A stretch of DNA of 64,000 nucleotides, from positions 92,739-156,738 of the forward strand of contig CAWHHO010000002.1 of NCBI GenBank assembly GCA_963829135.1, read 5' to 3'. Shown piece by piece: positions 55,698 to 64,000 of this stretch (its first letter is position 1; every line of letters begins with the position of its first letter). Under the pieces are notes generated by a model, which ran no database searches, was not told the DNA's origin, and saw nothing but the letters and a program-made list of their open reading frames with translations. The position numbers and the translations under genes are program-made. The stretch comes from Kumtagia sp963829135 (GTDB lineage: Bacteria; Pseudomonadota; Alphaproteobacteria; Rhizobiales; Rhizobiaceae).

Positions 55698-56885
55698 TCA
55701 GCCCGCCAAGGCGAGTGAAGGATGTAGGCTTGCCGGTTGGAACGCGTCCGGCCGCCGAGCCACTCCAAACATATGCTCTATCGCCTGTATGGCCCTCTGG
55801 GATGCCCTTCCGTCGCCATAAGGATTTACCGTGTGCGCCATTTCGTCATAGGCGGTGCGGTTGCACAGCAGTTCGCTGACGGCCTCGACGATGCGGCTCT
55901 GGTCTGTGCCGACCAGCTTCACCGTACCCGCCTCGACAGCCTCCGGCCGTTCGGTGGTTTCGCGCAGGACGAGTACGGGCTTGCCGAAGGCCGGCGCTTC
56001 TTCCTGCACCCCACCGCTGTCCGTCAGCACCAGCGTGCAATGGCGCATCGCCTGCACGAAATCGCTGTAGTCCAACGGTTCGGTGACGCAGATGTTGACG
56101 ATCCCCTCCAGCGGAGGCAGCAGCACCTCGCGCACTGCCGGATTGAGATGAGCGGGCAATATGAACAGCACGTCCGGAAACCGTCGTGCCAGCTGGGCGA
56201 TCGCGTTTGCGGTCTGCCGCATGGGCTCCCCAAGCGATTCACGGCGATGCGACGTGATGAGGACGCTCCGCCTTGTCGTCATGCCCGCGACATCGGGATT
56301 GCAGATCGGCGTCGCAGCGTCAACGGCGAGGTTCAAGGCATCGATAACGGTATTTCCGGTTACAATGATCGTATCAGGATTGATGCCTTCGCGCAGCAGG
56401 TTGTCGCGCGACGTCGCTGTCGGCGCCAGATGCAGGGTCGACAGCTGGGTCGTCAAACACCGGTTTACCTCCTCCGGAAACGGGTTGCTGCGATCCCACG
56501 TTCGCAAGCCGGCCTCCAGATGGATCACGGGAATCCGTGCGTAGAAACCGGCCAGGGCGCCGGCGAAACAGGTTGTCGTGTCACCCTGGACGATGACGGC
56601 CTGGGGACGTTCGTTCGCTACGACGTCGGCTACGCCCTCAAGTGCCCGGCATGTCACGTGCTCCAGCCCCTGCCGTGCCGTCAGAATGTTCAGGTCGTAG
56701 TCCGGCGATATTCCGAACAGCGAGTTCACCTGGTCTAGCATGGCTCTGTGCTGGCCGGTAACGGCGATGACAGGCTGCAGCCAGGGCGACTTCGCCATCG
56801 CCTTGATCACCGGGGCCATCTTGATGGCTTCCGGCCTCGTTCCGTAGACGAACAGCACTCTGCGTTTCACCATCTCGTGTTTCAT
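55698..56885 (-). CDS. wecB: UDP-N-acetylglucosamine 2-epimerase, WecB type
   Basis: A 395-residue GT-B fold epimerase that converts UDP-GlcNAc-type sugars to the manno form. Motifs are VYGTRPEAIKMAPVI, VTGQHRAMLDQV, VIVQGDTTTCFAGALAGFY, VIHLEAGLRTWD...FPEEVNRCLTT, ITSHRRES and LTDSGGVQEEAPAFGKPVLVLRETTERPEAVEAGTV. All conserved active-site acids are present. In a WbpA/B/D/E-like context it could act on the diacetamido sugar (WbpI role) instead of plain UDP-GlcNAc. The ATG overlaps the AAA ATPase stop. Confidence 0.92.
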   Translation of the reverse strand: MKHEMVKRRVLFVYGTRPEAIKMAPVIKAMAKSPWLQPVIAVTGQHRAMLDQVNSLFGISPDYDLNILTARQGLEHVTCRALEGVADVVANERPQAVIVQGDTTTCFAGALAGFYARIPVIHLEAGLRTWDRSNPFPEEVNRCLTTQLSTLHLAPTATSRDNLLREGINPDTIIVTGNTVIDALNLAVDAATPICNPDVAGMTTRRSVLITSHRRESLGEPMRQTANAIAQLARRFPDVLFILPAHLNPAVREVLLPPLEGIVNICVTEPLDYSDFVQAMRHCTLVLTDSGGVQEEAPAFGKPVLVLRETTERPEAVEAGTVKLVGTDQSRIVEAVSELLCNRTAYDEMAHTVNPYGDGRASQRAIQAIEHMFGVARRPDAFQPASLHPSLALAG

Positions 56886-57832
56886 GAGGGCACTCCTTGT
56901 ACCGGATCTTGTCTTGGCAGCGGTTCTCCGCCGGGCAGGCTGGACAGAACCTGCCGATCATCTAGGACCAGTTCGATGTGGTTGAGGTCTACGACCGGGC
57001 TTCCCTCGGCGAAGGCATAGACAAGGCCGTAGTCGCAAAGTTGATTGATGATGCGCGGAAGGCCAACGCTTCTGGCATGTATGAGCGCGCATGCGTCCGC
57101 CGTGAATACGTCGCGATCCGCGCCGGCGACCGTCAGTCGATGGGCGATATAGTCGGGCGTTTCACGGGCCGATAGTCCTTCCAGATGGAACCGCGAACCG
57201 ACGCGCTGTGCGAACTGCCGCATCGCGTTCGATGTGATCATCGCATCCAGTTCCGGCTGGCCGACGAGAATGATCTGCAGCAGTTCGGCATCCGGCGTGT
57301 TGAGATTCGTAAGACAACGCAGTTCTTCCAGCTGCGCGCGAGACAGGTTCTGGGCCTCGTCGATAACCAGGACCACACGCCGGCCTTGCGCGAATTCGCT
57401 TCGAAGAAACGCGTCAAGCTTAGTTGAGAGCCTGACGAGGTCGCGGTGCGTCGACGTCTGCCCGAGCGCCAGCAGCACCCAATTGAGCAGGTTGCCCCGC
57501 TCCGGCACCAGATTGGAGAGCGTTCCGATGGTCAGATCGGGTGATGCGGATCGCAGTAAATGTCTCAGCAAAGTTGTCTTGCCGGCGCCGATCTCCCCCG
57601 TGATGACGATGATCGGCGTGGCGCTCGAGAGGCCGTATTCGAGCATCGCATAGGCGCGGCGATGAGCCGGTGACCAGAACAGGAAAGCCGGGTCTGGCAG
57701 GAGGCTGAAGGGTCGGCATTTCAGATTGAAATGGCGGGCGTAAAGGGGCGGCGCCACCCGGTTGGTTGGCTCGACCGTCCGGTCTTGCCCAGCTCGGTCG
57801 TGAGTCCACTGATCGGTGTCGCCGCCATGCAT
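56882..57832 (-). CDS. AAA ATPase, ExeA/GspA-like, of polysaccharide locus
   Basis: A 316-residue P-loop ATPase. The N-terminal part YARHFNLKCRPFSLLPDPAFLFWSPAHRRAYAML is the hallmark of the ExeA/XrtA-locus ATPases, followed by Walker A GEIGAGKTT, Walker B VVLVIDEAQNLS, sensor IILVGQPELD and the C-terminal SVGLPRIINQLCDYGLVYAF. The ATG at 57832 is 4 bases after the CpsD stop. Such ATPases occur beside Wzz/CpsD genes in exosortase-type loci; no exosortase is seen here, so a role in polysaccharide export or regulation is inference. Confidence 0.84.
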   Translation of the reverse strand: MHGGDTDQWTHDRAGQDRTVEPTNRVAPPLYARHFNLKCRPFSLLPDPAFLFWSPAHRRAYAMLEYGLSSATPIIVITGEIGAGKTTLLRHLLRSASPDLTIGTLSNLVPERGNLLNWVLLALGQTSTHRDLVRLSTKLDAFLRSEFAQGRRVVLVIDEAQNLSRAQLEELRCLTNLNTPDAELLQIILVGQPELDAMITSNAMRQFAQRVGSRFHLEGLSARETPDYIAHRLTVAGADRDVFTADACALIHARSVGLPRIINQLCDYGLVYAFAEGSPVVDLNHIELVLDDRQVLSSLPGGEPLPRQDPVQGVPS

Positions 57833-57836
57833 GCCC

Positions 57837-58709
57837 TCAGTACCCGTATACTTCCGGCGTGAAATGGCACTTGTTGAGCACGACGCCGAGCATGTTACTG
57901 GTGGCCGAGAGCTGTTGTTCGCAAAGGTCGATCTCAGCGCGAGTGCTTTGTTCGGCAGCGGCAACGAGAATGATACAGTCGACATTCGGCAAGAAAGCCG
58001 CCACGTCGTCGCTGGACAGCATCGGCGGAAGATCGAAGATCATGAAATCCGGCGCCAGCTTGCGTTCGATATCGACGATAAACTGCCGCGACGACGCGCT
58101 TTGCAGAAGTTCGGCCGGAAGGTCGACATAGTGCCTGCTTGCAGCGACCGCCAAGTTGAGCCCGAAACGCCGCGTAACCTCGGTCAGCGCAGCCCTGCCC
58201 ACCAGCACCGCTTCCATCGATGGAGTGTCCGAGATGCCGAGGATTTTGGCGATCCGCGGATGCCGCAGATCGAAATCGACGAGCACCGTCCGGCAATCAC
58301 CCTGTCGGGCAAAACTGAATGCCAAGTTGATGCTGACCGTCGTCTTGCCGCATTCCGGCGTTGGCGACGTTATGGCGACTTTCTTCCAGCCGTTCTGCCG
58401 CATGAGTTGAATGACACGCGTCCGCAAGACGTCGAACGCATGGTAAGCAGGATCGCTGCGGGTCAGCGATACGAGACGATTTGCATCGATTGCGTCTGGC
58501 GGAACAGCCGCCTCCCTGAGGGGATTCCAATCATTGCCCGCGAGCAAGGTACTCGGCCGCTGCAGAGCACGCGGAAACTCTGCGGACGGGCCTGCCGCCT
58601 TCGCTGAGGTATGAGCGAGTTGAAGAGCGCGCTCGATATGGCCCTTTTGCTCTGGACGGTCTTCGCGCTCGTCAAGCGGAGTTCGCCGGGAATGGATCGG
58701 GTCGATCAA
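57837..58709 (-). CDS. CpsD/CapB-family ATPase (BY-kinase-like)
   Basis: A 290-residue cytoplasmic ATPase partner of the Wzz-type protein. Walker A is SPTPECGKTTVSINLAF, Walker A' VLVDFDLRHPRIA, and Walker B MIFDLPPML. It lacks the C-terminal tyrosine cluster of true autokinases; only VYGY remains at the end. It may therefore control chain length through ATP binding with little autophosphorylation. The start overlaps the Wzz stop by 4 bases. Confidence 0.86.
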   Translation of the reverse strand: MIDPIHSRRTPLDEREDRPEQKGHIERALQLAHTSAKAAGPSAEFPRALQRPSTLLAGNDWNPLREAAVPPDAIDANRLVSLTRSDPAYHAFDVLRTRVIQLMRQNGWKKVAITSPTPECGKTTVSINLAFSFARQGDCRTVLVDFDLRHPRIAKILGISDTPSMEAVLVGRAALTEVTRRFGLNLAVAASRHYVDLPAELLQSASSRQFIVDIERKLAPDFMIFDLPPMLSSDDVAAFLPNVDCIILVAAAEQSTRAEIDLCEQQLSATSNMLGVVLNKCHFTPEVYGY

Positions 58710-60199
58710 GACTTAGCTCCGATGCTGGCGCGCATGCGTCGGTGCGAGCCGACACTTTTCCGGTCTGAAACAAATCGGCCGATGAATCTGGACTGCCACG
58801 CGAGCTTCCGCTTCTCGTGCCTCGTATAGACGTAAGGCAACGTCACCAGAGGCTGCGTCCCGATCAGCTTCGTGAGCTCTGCCGGGCGGCGAATCTTGGT
58901 GTTGAGAAGCTCCAACAAAACGACGAGTCCAATTCCGGCGGCAAAGCCCCCGAAAATGCTGAGCAGCGCGAGTTGCAAGCGCTTCGGGCGGACAGGGTCG
59001 CGGGGAGGCGTCGCGGGTTCGACAAGGGTAAAGCGGCTGCCCTTGGCGCTCAACTCTATCTGCTCGCCGGTCGCCGCCTCCGACAGCTTTGAAACTGCGA
59101 GATTGTATTGGGCCTGGATGTTGTCGCGGGCCCTCTCCATCTCGTTGAGCCTTGCCTCATTGGAAGGCGTTTCGCTGATCGACTGAGAGAGCGAAGCCAT
59201 CGTTTTTTTCAGGCGAGTCCGTTCGTCGCTGATAAAGTCCAACCGTTCGTCTATGTCCGACATCTGGAGATCGAACTCGGTCGGACCATGTGGCCTATCG
59301 CCTGATTTTTCAGCTTCGAGGCTGCGGGTGACCGTGTCGATGCGTGCCCGTAACACCGCAATGGTTGGGCTATCCTCGCGATAGACGGTCAGTTGTTCGG
59401 CCAGGGCGCGGTTTAGATCCTGCAGCAGTTGTCGCTCTGGCGACAACGGGCCGGCGCCCTGGATTTGACCGCCGAGCATTTGCTGGAGATTGGTTCTCCG
59501 GCTGCGCAGGGAGGCATCCTCACGCTCCAGCTGCGCTGTCCTTTCCTGACTGCCCTGCAGTTGGGATCGGCGAAAATCAAGACTGTCCGGGAGAGCCGCC
59601 TGCTTGGCGTTGCGGAATTCCAGGATCTTCGATTCGATCTCCTTGAGACTATTGCCCAGGCGAGCCACTTCCCCATCGAAGAAAGAGCGGGTGATCTCCG
59701 CCTGATCTGCGCGCAAACGTTTGTTCTTGTTCAATATATAGTCGACGAGGTCGTTCACGACCTTTGCCGCCAAGGCCGAATCTCGGGCTTCAAAGGAAAT
59801 GCCGAAAATCACCGCACGGGTCTGACCCTGCGGAGCATCCATTGCGATCTGCTCGAACTGGATACGCGAGCGCAGATCGTCGGCGATATCGTCGGGCTGC
59901 GCCGCGTCGTTGCCGTAGATGCCGATACGTTCGGCCATGTCGAGGAGATGCCGCTGGGTGGTGACTTCCTGCTGGATGATCTGAAACTGTTCAAACGAGC
60001 TCGTGACCACGGTGGAACGTGCCATCTCGCTTGGTATGTCCGGCGCTTCGACAAGGATGCGGGCACTCGCCCGATAGGTTGGCGGCAGCGTAAACGCCAC
60101 CACAAGACCCAACGCCGCCAAGGGAACCGCACAAAGTACGACCAGCGGCAGCCTGCCGAGGAACAGCCTGAAATAGAAAAGGAGGTCGCTTTGGTTCAC
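58706..60199 (-). CDS. Chain-length determinant protein, Wzz/GNVR type
   Basis: A 497-residue inner-membrane protein. The N-terminal membrane helix (LPLVVLCAVPLAALGLVVAFTL), the Wzz domain (YRASARILVEAPDIPSE) and a long periplasmic coiled coil (about residues 160-400) are visible. The C-terminal part PATPPRDPVRPKRLQLALLSIFGGFAAGIGLVVLLELL holds the proline-rich motif before the second helix. It sets polymer length with Wzy. The start appears to be GTG at 60199. It heads a four-gene operon (Wzz, CpsD-type, AAA ATPase, WecB). Confidence 0.88.
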   Translation of the reverse strand: MNQSDLLFYFRLFLGRLPLVVLCAVPLAALGLVVAFTLPPTYRASARILVEAPDIPSEMARSTVVTSSFEQFQIIQQEVTTQRHLLDMAERIGIYGNDAAQPDDIADDLRSRIQFEQIAMDAPQGQTRAVIFGISFEARDSALAAKVVNDLVDYILNKNKRLRADQAEITRSFFDGEVARLGNSLKEIESKILEFRNAKQAALPDSLDFRRSQLQGSQERTAQLEREDASLRSRRTNLQQMLGGQIQGAGPLSPERQLLQDLNRALAEQLTVYREDSPTIAVLRARIDTVTRSLEAEKSGDRPHGPTEFDLQMSDIDERLDFISDERTRLKKTMASLSQSISETPSNEARLNEMERARDNIQAQYNLAVSKLSEAATGEQIELSAKGSRFTLVEPATPPRDPVRPKRLQLALLSIFGGFAAGIGLVVLLELLNTKIRRPAELTKLIGTQPLVTLPYVYTRHEKRKLAWQSRFIGRFVSDRKSVGSHRRMRASIGAKS

Positions 60200-60676
60200 C
60201 TAGGTGCTTGCCCTTTCGCAAACGTAGACACGCCGCGAATGTCTGTCCGCGGGCTGTTTTTCGTTATCTGGCAGTATGGAAGCGGCACTAAGCCAATCGT
60301 CGGTGGCGTACACCCTTTGGGTAGACAAGCTTGGACGGTTTCGCTTCTGGGCTAGGACTCCCGGGCCTGACCCTATCCGGGACCCGGCACCCCATTGAAT
60401 GAAGACCGGCCTCTTGCGCGACCTGCTGACACGGCCTCTGATGGTTCAGCGCTCGGACCTAAAGTCGCTTGCGGACTGCGCACGCTGAACGGCAGGAGTG
60501 GCACGCAATATCCTTGTGCGAGGCTCGGCCGAGCGGTCGAGGACCGCAGGTCGCGCCGTTTCCAGGCGCGCCATTTCGGCAATATCAACAGGTCCTGACC
60601 CTAGCCAATTAGACGACCCGAGGAGGATCACCTACCGCCTATGGTCAGGATGAATTATTCGCGTAAGACCGGTTGA
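60200..60676. other. Divergent intergenic region with duplicated element
   Basis: A 477-base gap between the Wzz operon (minus) and a GT2 gene (plus). It should hold divergent promoters. It contains the repeat at 60557-60606. No gene was seen; open frames on the minus strand are short and without good starts. Confidence 0.5.
60557..60606 (+). repeat. Copy A of a 50-base intergenic element
   Basis: GTTTCCAGGCGCGCCATTTC followed by GGCAATATCAACAGGTCCTG. About 41 of 50 positions match copy B at 62877-62926, both in non-coding gaps of the same locus and in the same orientation. It lies 70 bases upstream of the GT2 start. Confidence 0.6.
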
Positions 60677-61657
60677 ATGGCGCTGATGGGAACCCCAATC
60701 GACATCCCGCCAGTAGGCCGAAATACGTTCGCGGGAACTCACCCGGCGGATGCGCCCGGCCTCAGCGTGGTCATTCCGCACCTGAACGAGCCGGACGATC
60801 TGGAGCAGTGCCTGCGCGCCCTTGTGGCGCAGCGTCGGGACGGCGTTCCCTTCGAGATCATCGTCGTCGACAACCATTCGACGGAACTTCCCGTCGGCAC
60901 ATGCTCCAAGTTCCAGGATGTGAGGCTCGAACTGGAGCGTACACCGGGTCCGGGGCCTGCGCGCAATCACGGCGCCTCCGTCGCGCGCGCCGAAATCGTC
61001 GCCTTTCTGGACGCTGATTGCCTGGTGTGCCCGGGGTGGGTACGCGCGATCGTCAGCTATATGAACGAAAATCCCCACGTCGATGTGGTGGGAGGCGACA
61101 TCGGCGTGCTTCCGCAAGCGGAGCGCCTCACCGCCATCGAGGCGTATGAAAGCGTATTCAGCTACCGCGCTAGGCTCTACGTGGAGAAGCACGGCTTCAC
61201 CGCGACCGGGAACATGGCTGTGCGTCGCGGTGTCTTCCAAAGCGTGGGTCCGTTCGGCGGCATCCGCGAGATGGAGGACACCGAGTGGGGCCAGCGAGCG
61301 ACGCGGATGGGCTACCGGCTCGCCTATGTCGGAGATGCCAAGGTTGTGACGCCCTCCTGCAGATCGTTTCGCGAGCTTGCCCGACGCTGGGACCGCCATG
61401 TCGCGCATGAATTCCGCAATGTGTCGGGCCATCCGCTGAAGGTCTTCTTGTGGCTGGCCAAGGCCGGTGCGATCGCTGCATCTCCCCTCGTTTCGGGTTT
61501 GTCGGTGATGCGGGCCACCAGCTTGCCGCGATGGCGAGAACGATGGCTGGCACTGGCCTGCCTCGTGCGGGCCCGGTTGTACAGGGCTCGGCTGATGACC
61601 TCGCTCATTCTGTCGGACCGCAGTGCCGAGATCGTTGGAAAATGGAATCAGGAATAG
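60677..61657 (+). CDS. Glycosyltransferase family 2 (membrane-associated C-terminus)
   Basis: A 326-residue GT-A enzyme. SVVIPHLNEPDDLEQCLRAL begins the catalytic domain, with IIVVDNHSTEL, GPGPARNHGASVARAEIVAFLDADCLV (DAD metal motif), and GGIREMEDTEWGQRATRMGYRLAYV (ED acceptor motif). A hydrophobic C-terminal stretch (LWLAKAGAIAASPLVSGLSVM) suggests membrane contact. It may be cotranscribed with the ExoY-type gene 218 bases downstream. Confidence 0.86.
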   Translation: MALMGTPIDIPPVGRNTFAGTHPADAPGLSVVIPHLNEPDDLEQCLRALVAQRRDGVPFEIIVVDNHSTELPVGTCSKFQDVRLELERTPGPGPARNHGASVARAEIVAFLDADCLVCPGWVRAIVSYMNENPHVDVVGGDIGVLPQAERLTAIEAYESVFSYRARLYVEKHGFTATGNMAVRRGVFQSVGPFGGIREMEDTEWGQRATRMGYRLAYVGDAKVVTPSCRSFRELARRWDRHVAHEFRNVSGHPLKVFLWLAKAGAIAASPLVSGLSVMRATSLPRWRERWLALACLVRARLYRARLMTSLILSDRSAEIVGKWNQE

Positions 61658-61875
61658 CGGTTCTCCTTTCGAATGAGTGGCTCAGCCTTTCGGATGAGCA
61701 GCCTTTCACGAGGACGGCGCGACCTTCCAAAGGTCTATCGCCGCTGCTGATCGACTGACGTGACTGTGCGGCCAAACAGAATAGGCTCCAGCCGGATTTC
61801 GACTAGCCGGAACTCGGCCTTTGGAGCTTTCGGTTGGCAAGGTCTGCTTAAAGACAGACCGTTTGGGGGCGGGAA

Positions 61876-62550
61876 ATGAGCGAACAGTCAAGCCTGTCGG
61901 GCGACTTGGCACAGTTACGAAAAATTCCAATCCGACGTAACCGCAAGCCGCTCTATTTGCTGGTCAAGCGCCCGATAGATCTGGTCGTCACTCTAGGGCT
62001 GGCTCCTATTTGGCTGCCGGTGATCCTGCTCCTCGCTCTGCTCGCGAGCCTGGATGGCCACAATCCCTTCTTCACCCAGCGACGCATTGGGCGCCACGGG
62101 AAGGAGTTCTTGCTCTTCAAGATCCGGACGATGCGTCCTGACGCCGAAAGCGCGCTGGAAGCATATCTTCGCGACAACCCAAGCGCCAGATTGGAATGGG
62201 ATCGCGATCAGAAGCTGCGCTCCGATCCGAGGATTACCAGGCTCGGAACTCTGCTGCGCAAATACTCGCTCGACGAACTGCCTCAGTTCTTCAATGTTCT
62301 ACTAGGTCATATGAGCGTCGTTGGCCCGCGTCCGATGTTTCCCGACCAGCGGGTCAGCTATCCGGGGTCAGCCTATTTCGCCCTGCGGCCCGGGCTAACC
62401 GGTCTGTGGCAAATCGGCAAGCGCAACGGCTGTTCATTCATCGAACGCGCCGCGCACGACACGCGCTATTTCAACATCTATTCGTTCAAGACCGATGTTC
62501 ACATCCTGCTCTTGACGATCCTCGTCGTCCTTCGCGGCACCGGTGTCTAA
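61876..62550 (+). CDS. Undecaprenyl-phosphate sugar transferase, ExoY-like
   Basis: A 224-residue initiating transferase that attaches the first sugar phosphate to the lipid carrier. A single N-terminal hydrophobic segment (VVTLGLAPIWLPVILLLALLASL) is followed by FTQRRIGRHGKEFLLFKIRTM, DELPQFFNVLLGHMSVVGPRPMFPDQ and LRPGLTGLWQI, the PssY/ExoY/WcaJ catalytic motifs. The short length matches ExoY rather than the five-helix WcaJ type. It begins assembly of the repeat unit. Confidence 0.9.
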   Translation: MSEQSSLSGDLAQLRKIPIRRNRKPLYLLVKRPIDLVVTLGLAPIWLPVILLLALLASLDGHNPFFTQRRIGRHGKEFLLFKIRTMRPDAESALEAYLRDNPSARLEWDRDQKLRSDPRITRLGTLLRKYSLDELPQFFNVLLGHMSVVGPRPMFPDQRVSYPGSAYFALRPGLTGLWQIGKRNGCSFIERAAHDTRYFNIYSFKTDVHILLLTILVVLRGTGV

Positions 62551-62711
62551 ATCTCGGGTGAGGACCTGTTCGTTTGGTCGTAATGGTCTGAGGCCAACTC
62601 TTCGAAGTCGGGAAGCGAGGCGCAGGGAGCCTTTGGCTTTCAAGTCCTTCGCAACAGCGGAGCACCGGCGCATTCATTGAACGCGCGAAGGACGCTCCGG
62701 CGCTTTGAGTG

Positions 62712-62757
62712 GCGCATGTTCCTTTCGCGCTGACAAGTGTCAGCGCGGGACATGCGC
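62712..62757. terminator. Long inverted repeat between convergent ExoY-like and ExoF-like genes
   Basis: CGCGCTGACA and TGTCAGCGCG form a perfect inner stem around 2 bases, and GCGCATGT/ACATGCGC an outer stem, 46 bases in all. It sits between convergent genes, so a bidirectional terminator is likely although no T run is present; the inner palindrome could also be an operator. Confidence 0.5.
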
Positions 62758-62876
62758 TGTAGCCGGGCAGATGGACCAAATCCGAAGGACGCGGAAATGT
62801 CTGCAATCTGCGGCGTCGAACCGTTCGGCCGCGCGATAGACCCCGACCTTCGAACCTCTCCTTGCATCCTTGGGCG

Positions 62877-62926
62877 GTTTCAGGCGCGCCGTTTCGACAG
62901 TATTAACGGTCCTGACCTTAACCGCC
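62877..62926 (+). repeat. Copy B of a 50-base intergenic element
   Basis: GTTTCAGGCGCGCCGTTTCG followed by ACAGTATTAACGGTCCTGAC, matching copy A at 60557-60606. It lies 54 bases beyond the ExoF-like stop, in the 429-base gap between convergent genes, which holds no gene. Confidence 0.6.
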
Positions 62927-62979
62927 AAGGCTGGGATGCTCGAAACTTGGCGTCTGCAACAACAGCGCCGATCCCTCTG

Positions 62980-64000
62980 TCAGCGCATTGTCCCGTCATC
63001 GGTCAGGGTGTCCTGGGCCATCGTCGATTGGGTCAGGGAACGGGTATCGACCACCCCTTCGACGTCAACAGTCACGACGTCTCCTGGCGATAGTCTGGTT
63101 GACGCAGTGGCGGCGGTTTCCACCTGCGTCCCGTCGATATTGCGGGTGATCGTGAAACTGGCACGCGACTGCATGTTTGCATCGGACCCATAAACCAATT
63201 CGAGAAGGTCGCGTTGCGCGGCTGCCAGCTGCACAGTCAGCTTGTTCAGCTTTCCCTGCTGGTCCTGCAGGTCGGTGGCGATCGATGTTTGCCCGGGCGT
63301 CCTGAAGACCCTCGAGGTTGCGCTTCGCCTCGGTCTTTTGCTGGCGGGCTCGCATTATCGCGGTGATGATATCGAGCTTGTCGGCGCGGCCATTTGCCAG
63401 AAGGCGCTCCAGCTCTCCTTGGCGGCTGGAGACGACGATGCCCTTTTGAACGAGGGTGGTCACGCCTTTCAGCTCGCGCTGCGTGGACACGATGCTCGCC
63501 TCGACGTCTTCCATCTTCTGTTCAAGGTTGCCGATCTCGGCATCCAACAGCGACAGGAGTTCATCGAGCGATTTCGTCTGGCGTTCGAGTTCGTTCCGGC
63601 GCGCCTGCAGCAGAAATGTCTCTTGGGCGTAGACCTGAGCGCTCAAGCCCTCGTCCCCAACCGTCGTATCGGCGCGCGAGATCTCCGTGGCTCGGTCTCT
63701 TTCGGCCTCCAGCCTAGCTATTCGTGCTTTCGCCCGGACCATGTCCTCGGAAAGCATTCTCACCGTATCGGCGGCTCGTTCCTGGTCGGCATCCTGCGGC
63801 AATAGTCGCAACGGACCACCCCCCACCGCCACTGCTTGCAGCACTGTCATTCCCAGGCGGAACTTTGTTCTCCGGGCTTCTGAACCTCCCCCAGGACGTA
63901 GATCGGAGCGTACTCGACGATTTCAACCGTTGTGTCCGGCAGATCGACGAGCCCAATCTTCTTCTGAACCCGGGCTGCTATCTCTGCGGCCAGCGTCTCG
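62980..64000 (-). CDS. Polysaccharide export protein, ExoF-like (partial, frameshifted)
   Basis: The N-terminus lies beyond the window edge. The readable start is an SLBB-type stretch (EIVEYAPIYVLGEVQKPG...MTVLQAVAVGGG), followed by a long coiled coil (ARIARLEAERDRATEI, LDELLSLLDAEIGNLEQKMEDVEASI, VVSSRQGELERLLANGRADKLDIITAIMRARQQKTEAKRNLEGLQ) and a C-terminal beta part ending in LSPGDVVTVDVEGV. This is the layout of rhizobial ExoF, a periplasmic/outer-membrane export component. Two frame breaks, near 63875 and 63270, split it into three pieces; single-base errors are likely. Stop at 62980-62982. Confidence 0.82.

Noticed and set aside
55737..56738. A 333-residue plus-strand frame opposite wecB
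   Set aside because: Antisense of a highly conserved epimerase.

Overview
The window looks like a high-GC alphaproteobacterial chromosome or megaplasmid segment, most likely Hyphomicrobiales (a Rhizobium/Mesorhizobium-like soil bacterium). The reasons are sugar and peptide ABC import operons with LacI regulators, a surface-polysaccharide locus with ExoY-like and ExoF-like proteins, and a class III cyclase/AAA/TPR protein of a kind common in rhizobia. No rRNA, tRNA, CRISPR array or intact insertion sequence was seen.

Layout. 1-280: 3' end of an unidentified gene. 286-6525 (minus): a LacI-regulated operon with a sugar-binding protein, two permeases and a GH127 beta-L-arabinofuranosidase. Two mirror-image operators lie directly upstream of its regulator. 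6680-7725: a second LacI regulator, divergent from an operon (7894-14139, plus) of oxidoreductase, TIM-barrel isomerase, binding protein, two permeases and a MalK-type ATPase, with a perfect operator between them. This first 14 kb carries very many single-base frameshifts; the frames make good full-length families once corrected, so sequencing error is the likeliest cause. Frameshifts are rare but present later.

14.8-25.0 kb (minus) is the most unusual region. A 1306-residue protein joins a trypsin-like protease, a DNA/RNA non-specific endonuclease and a subtilisin-like protease, all with their key residues. It is translationally coupled to a second trypsin-like protease and then to a small ORF. 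Upstream on the same strand are two small tryptophan-rich unknown genes and a cyclase/AAA/TPR signalling protein. This is my candidate for an undescribed, possibly defensive or conflict-related, system.

25.4-31.6 kb (plus): proline iminopeptidase followed by a Dpp-type peptide importer; together they would take up peptides and trim them.

31.6-64.0 kb: a surface polysaccharide locus. A six-gene minus-strand operon with overlaps at every junction (two DegT aminotransferases, Gfo/Idh oxidoreductase, two hexapeptide acyltransferases, one SDR epimerase), together with a WecC-type dehydrogenase and a WecB-type epimerase, could make a diacetamido uronic acid nucleotide sugar. Wzx flippase, Wzy polymerase, Wzz-type chain-length protein with its CpsD-type ATPase, ExoF-type export protein, ExoY-type initiating transferase and six further glycosyltransferases complete a Wzx/Wzy pathway. 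Secreted beta-helix and RTX-repeat proteins are embedded in the locus. A decayed duplicate of the GT4 start and wzy end lies just upstream of the RTX gene, showing past rearrangement.
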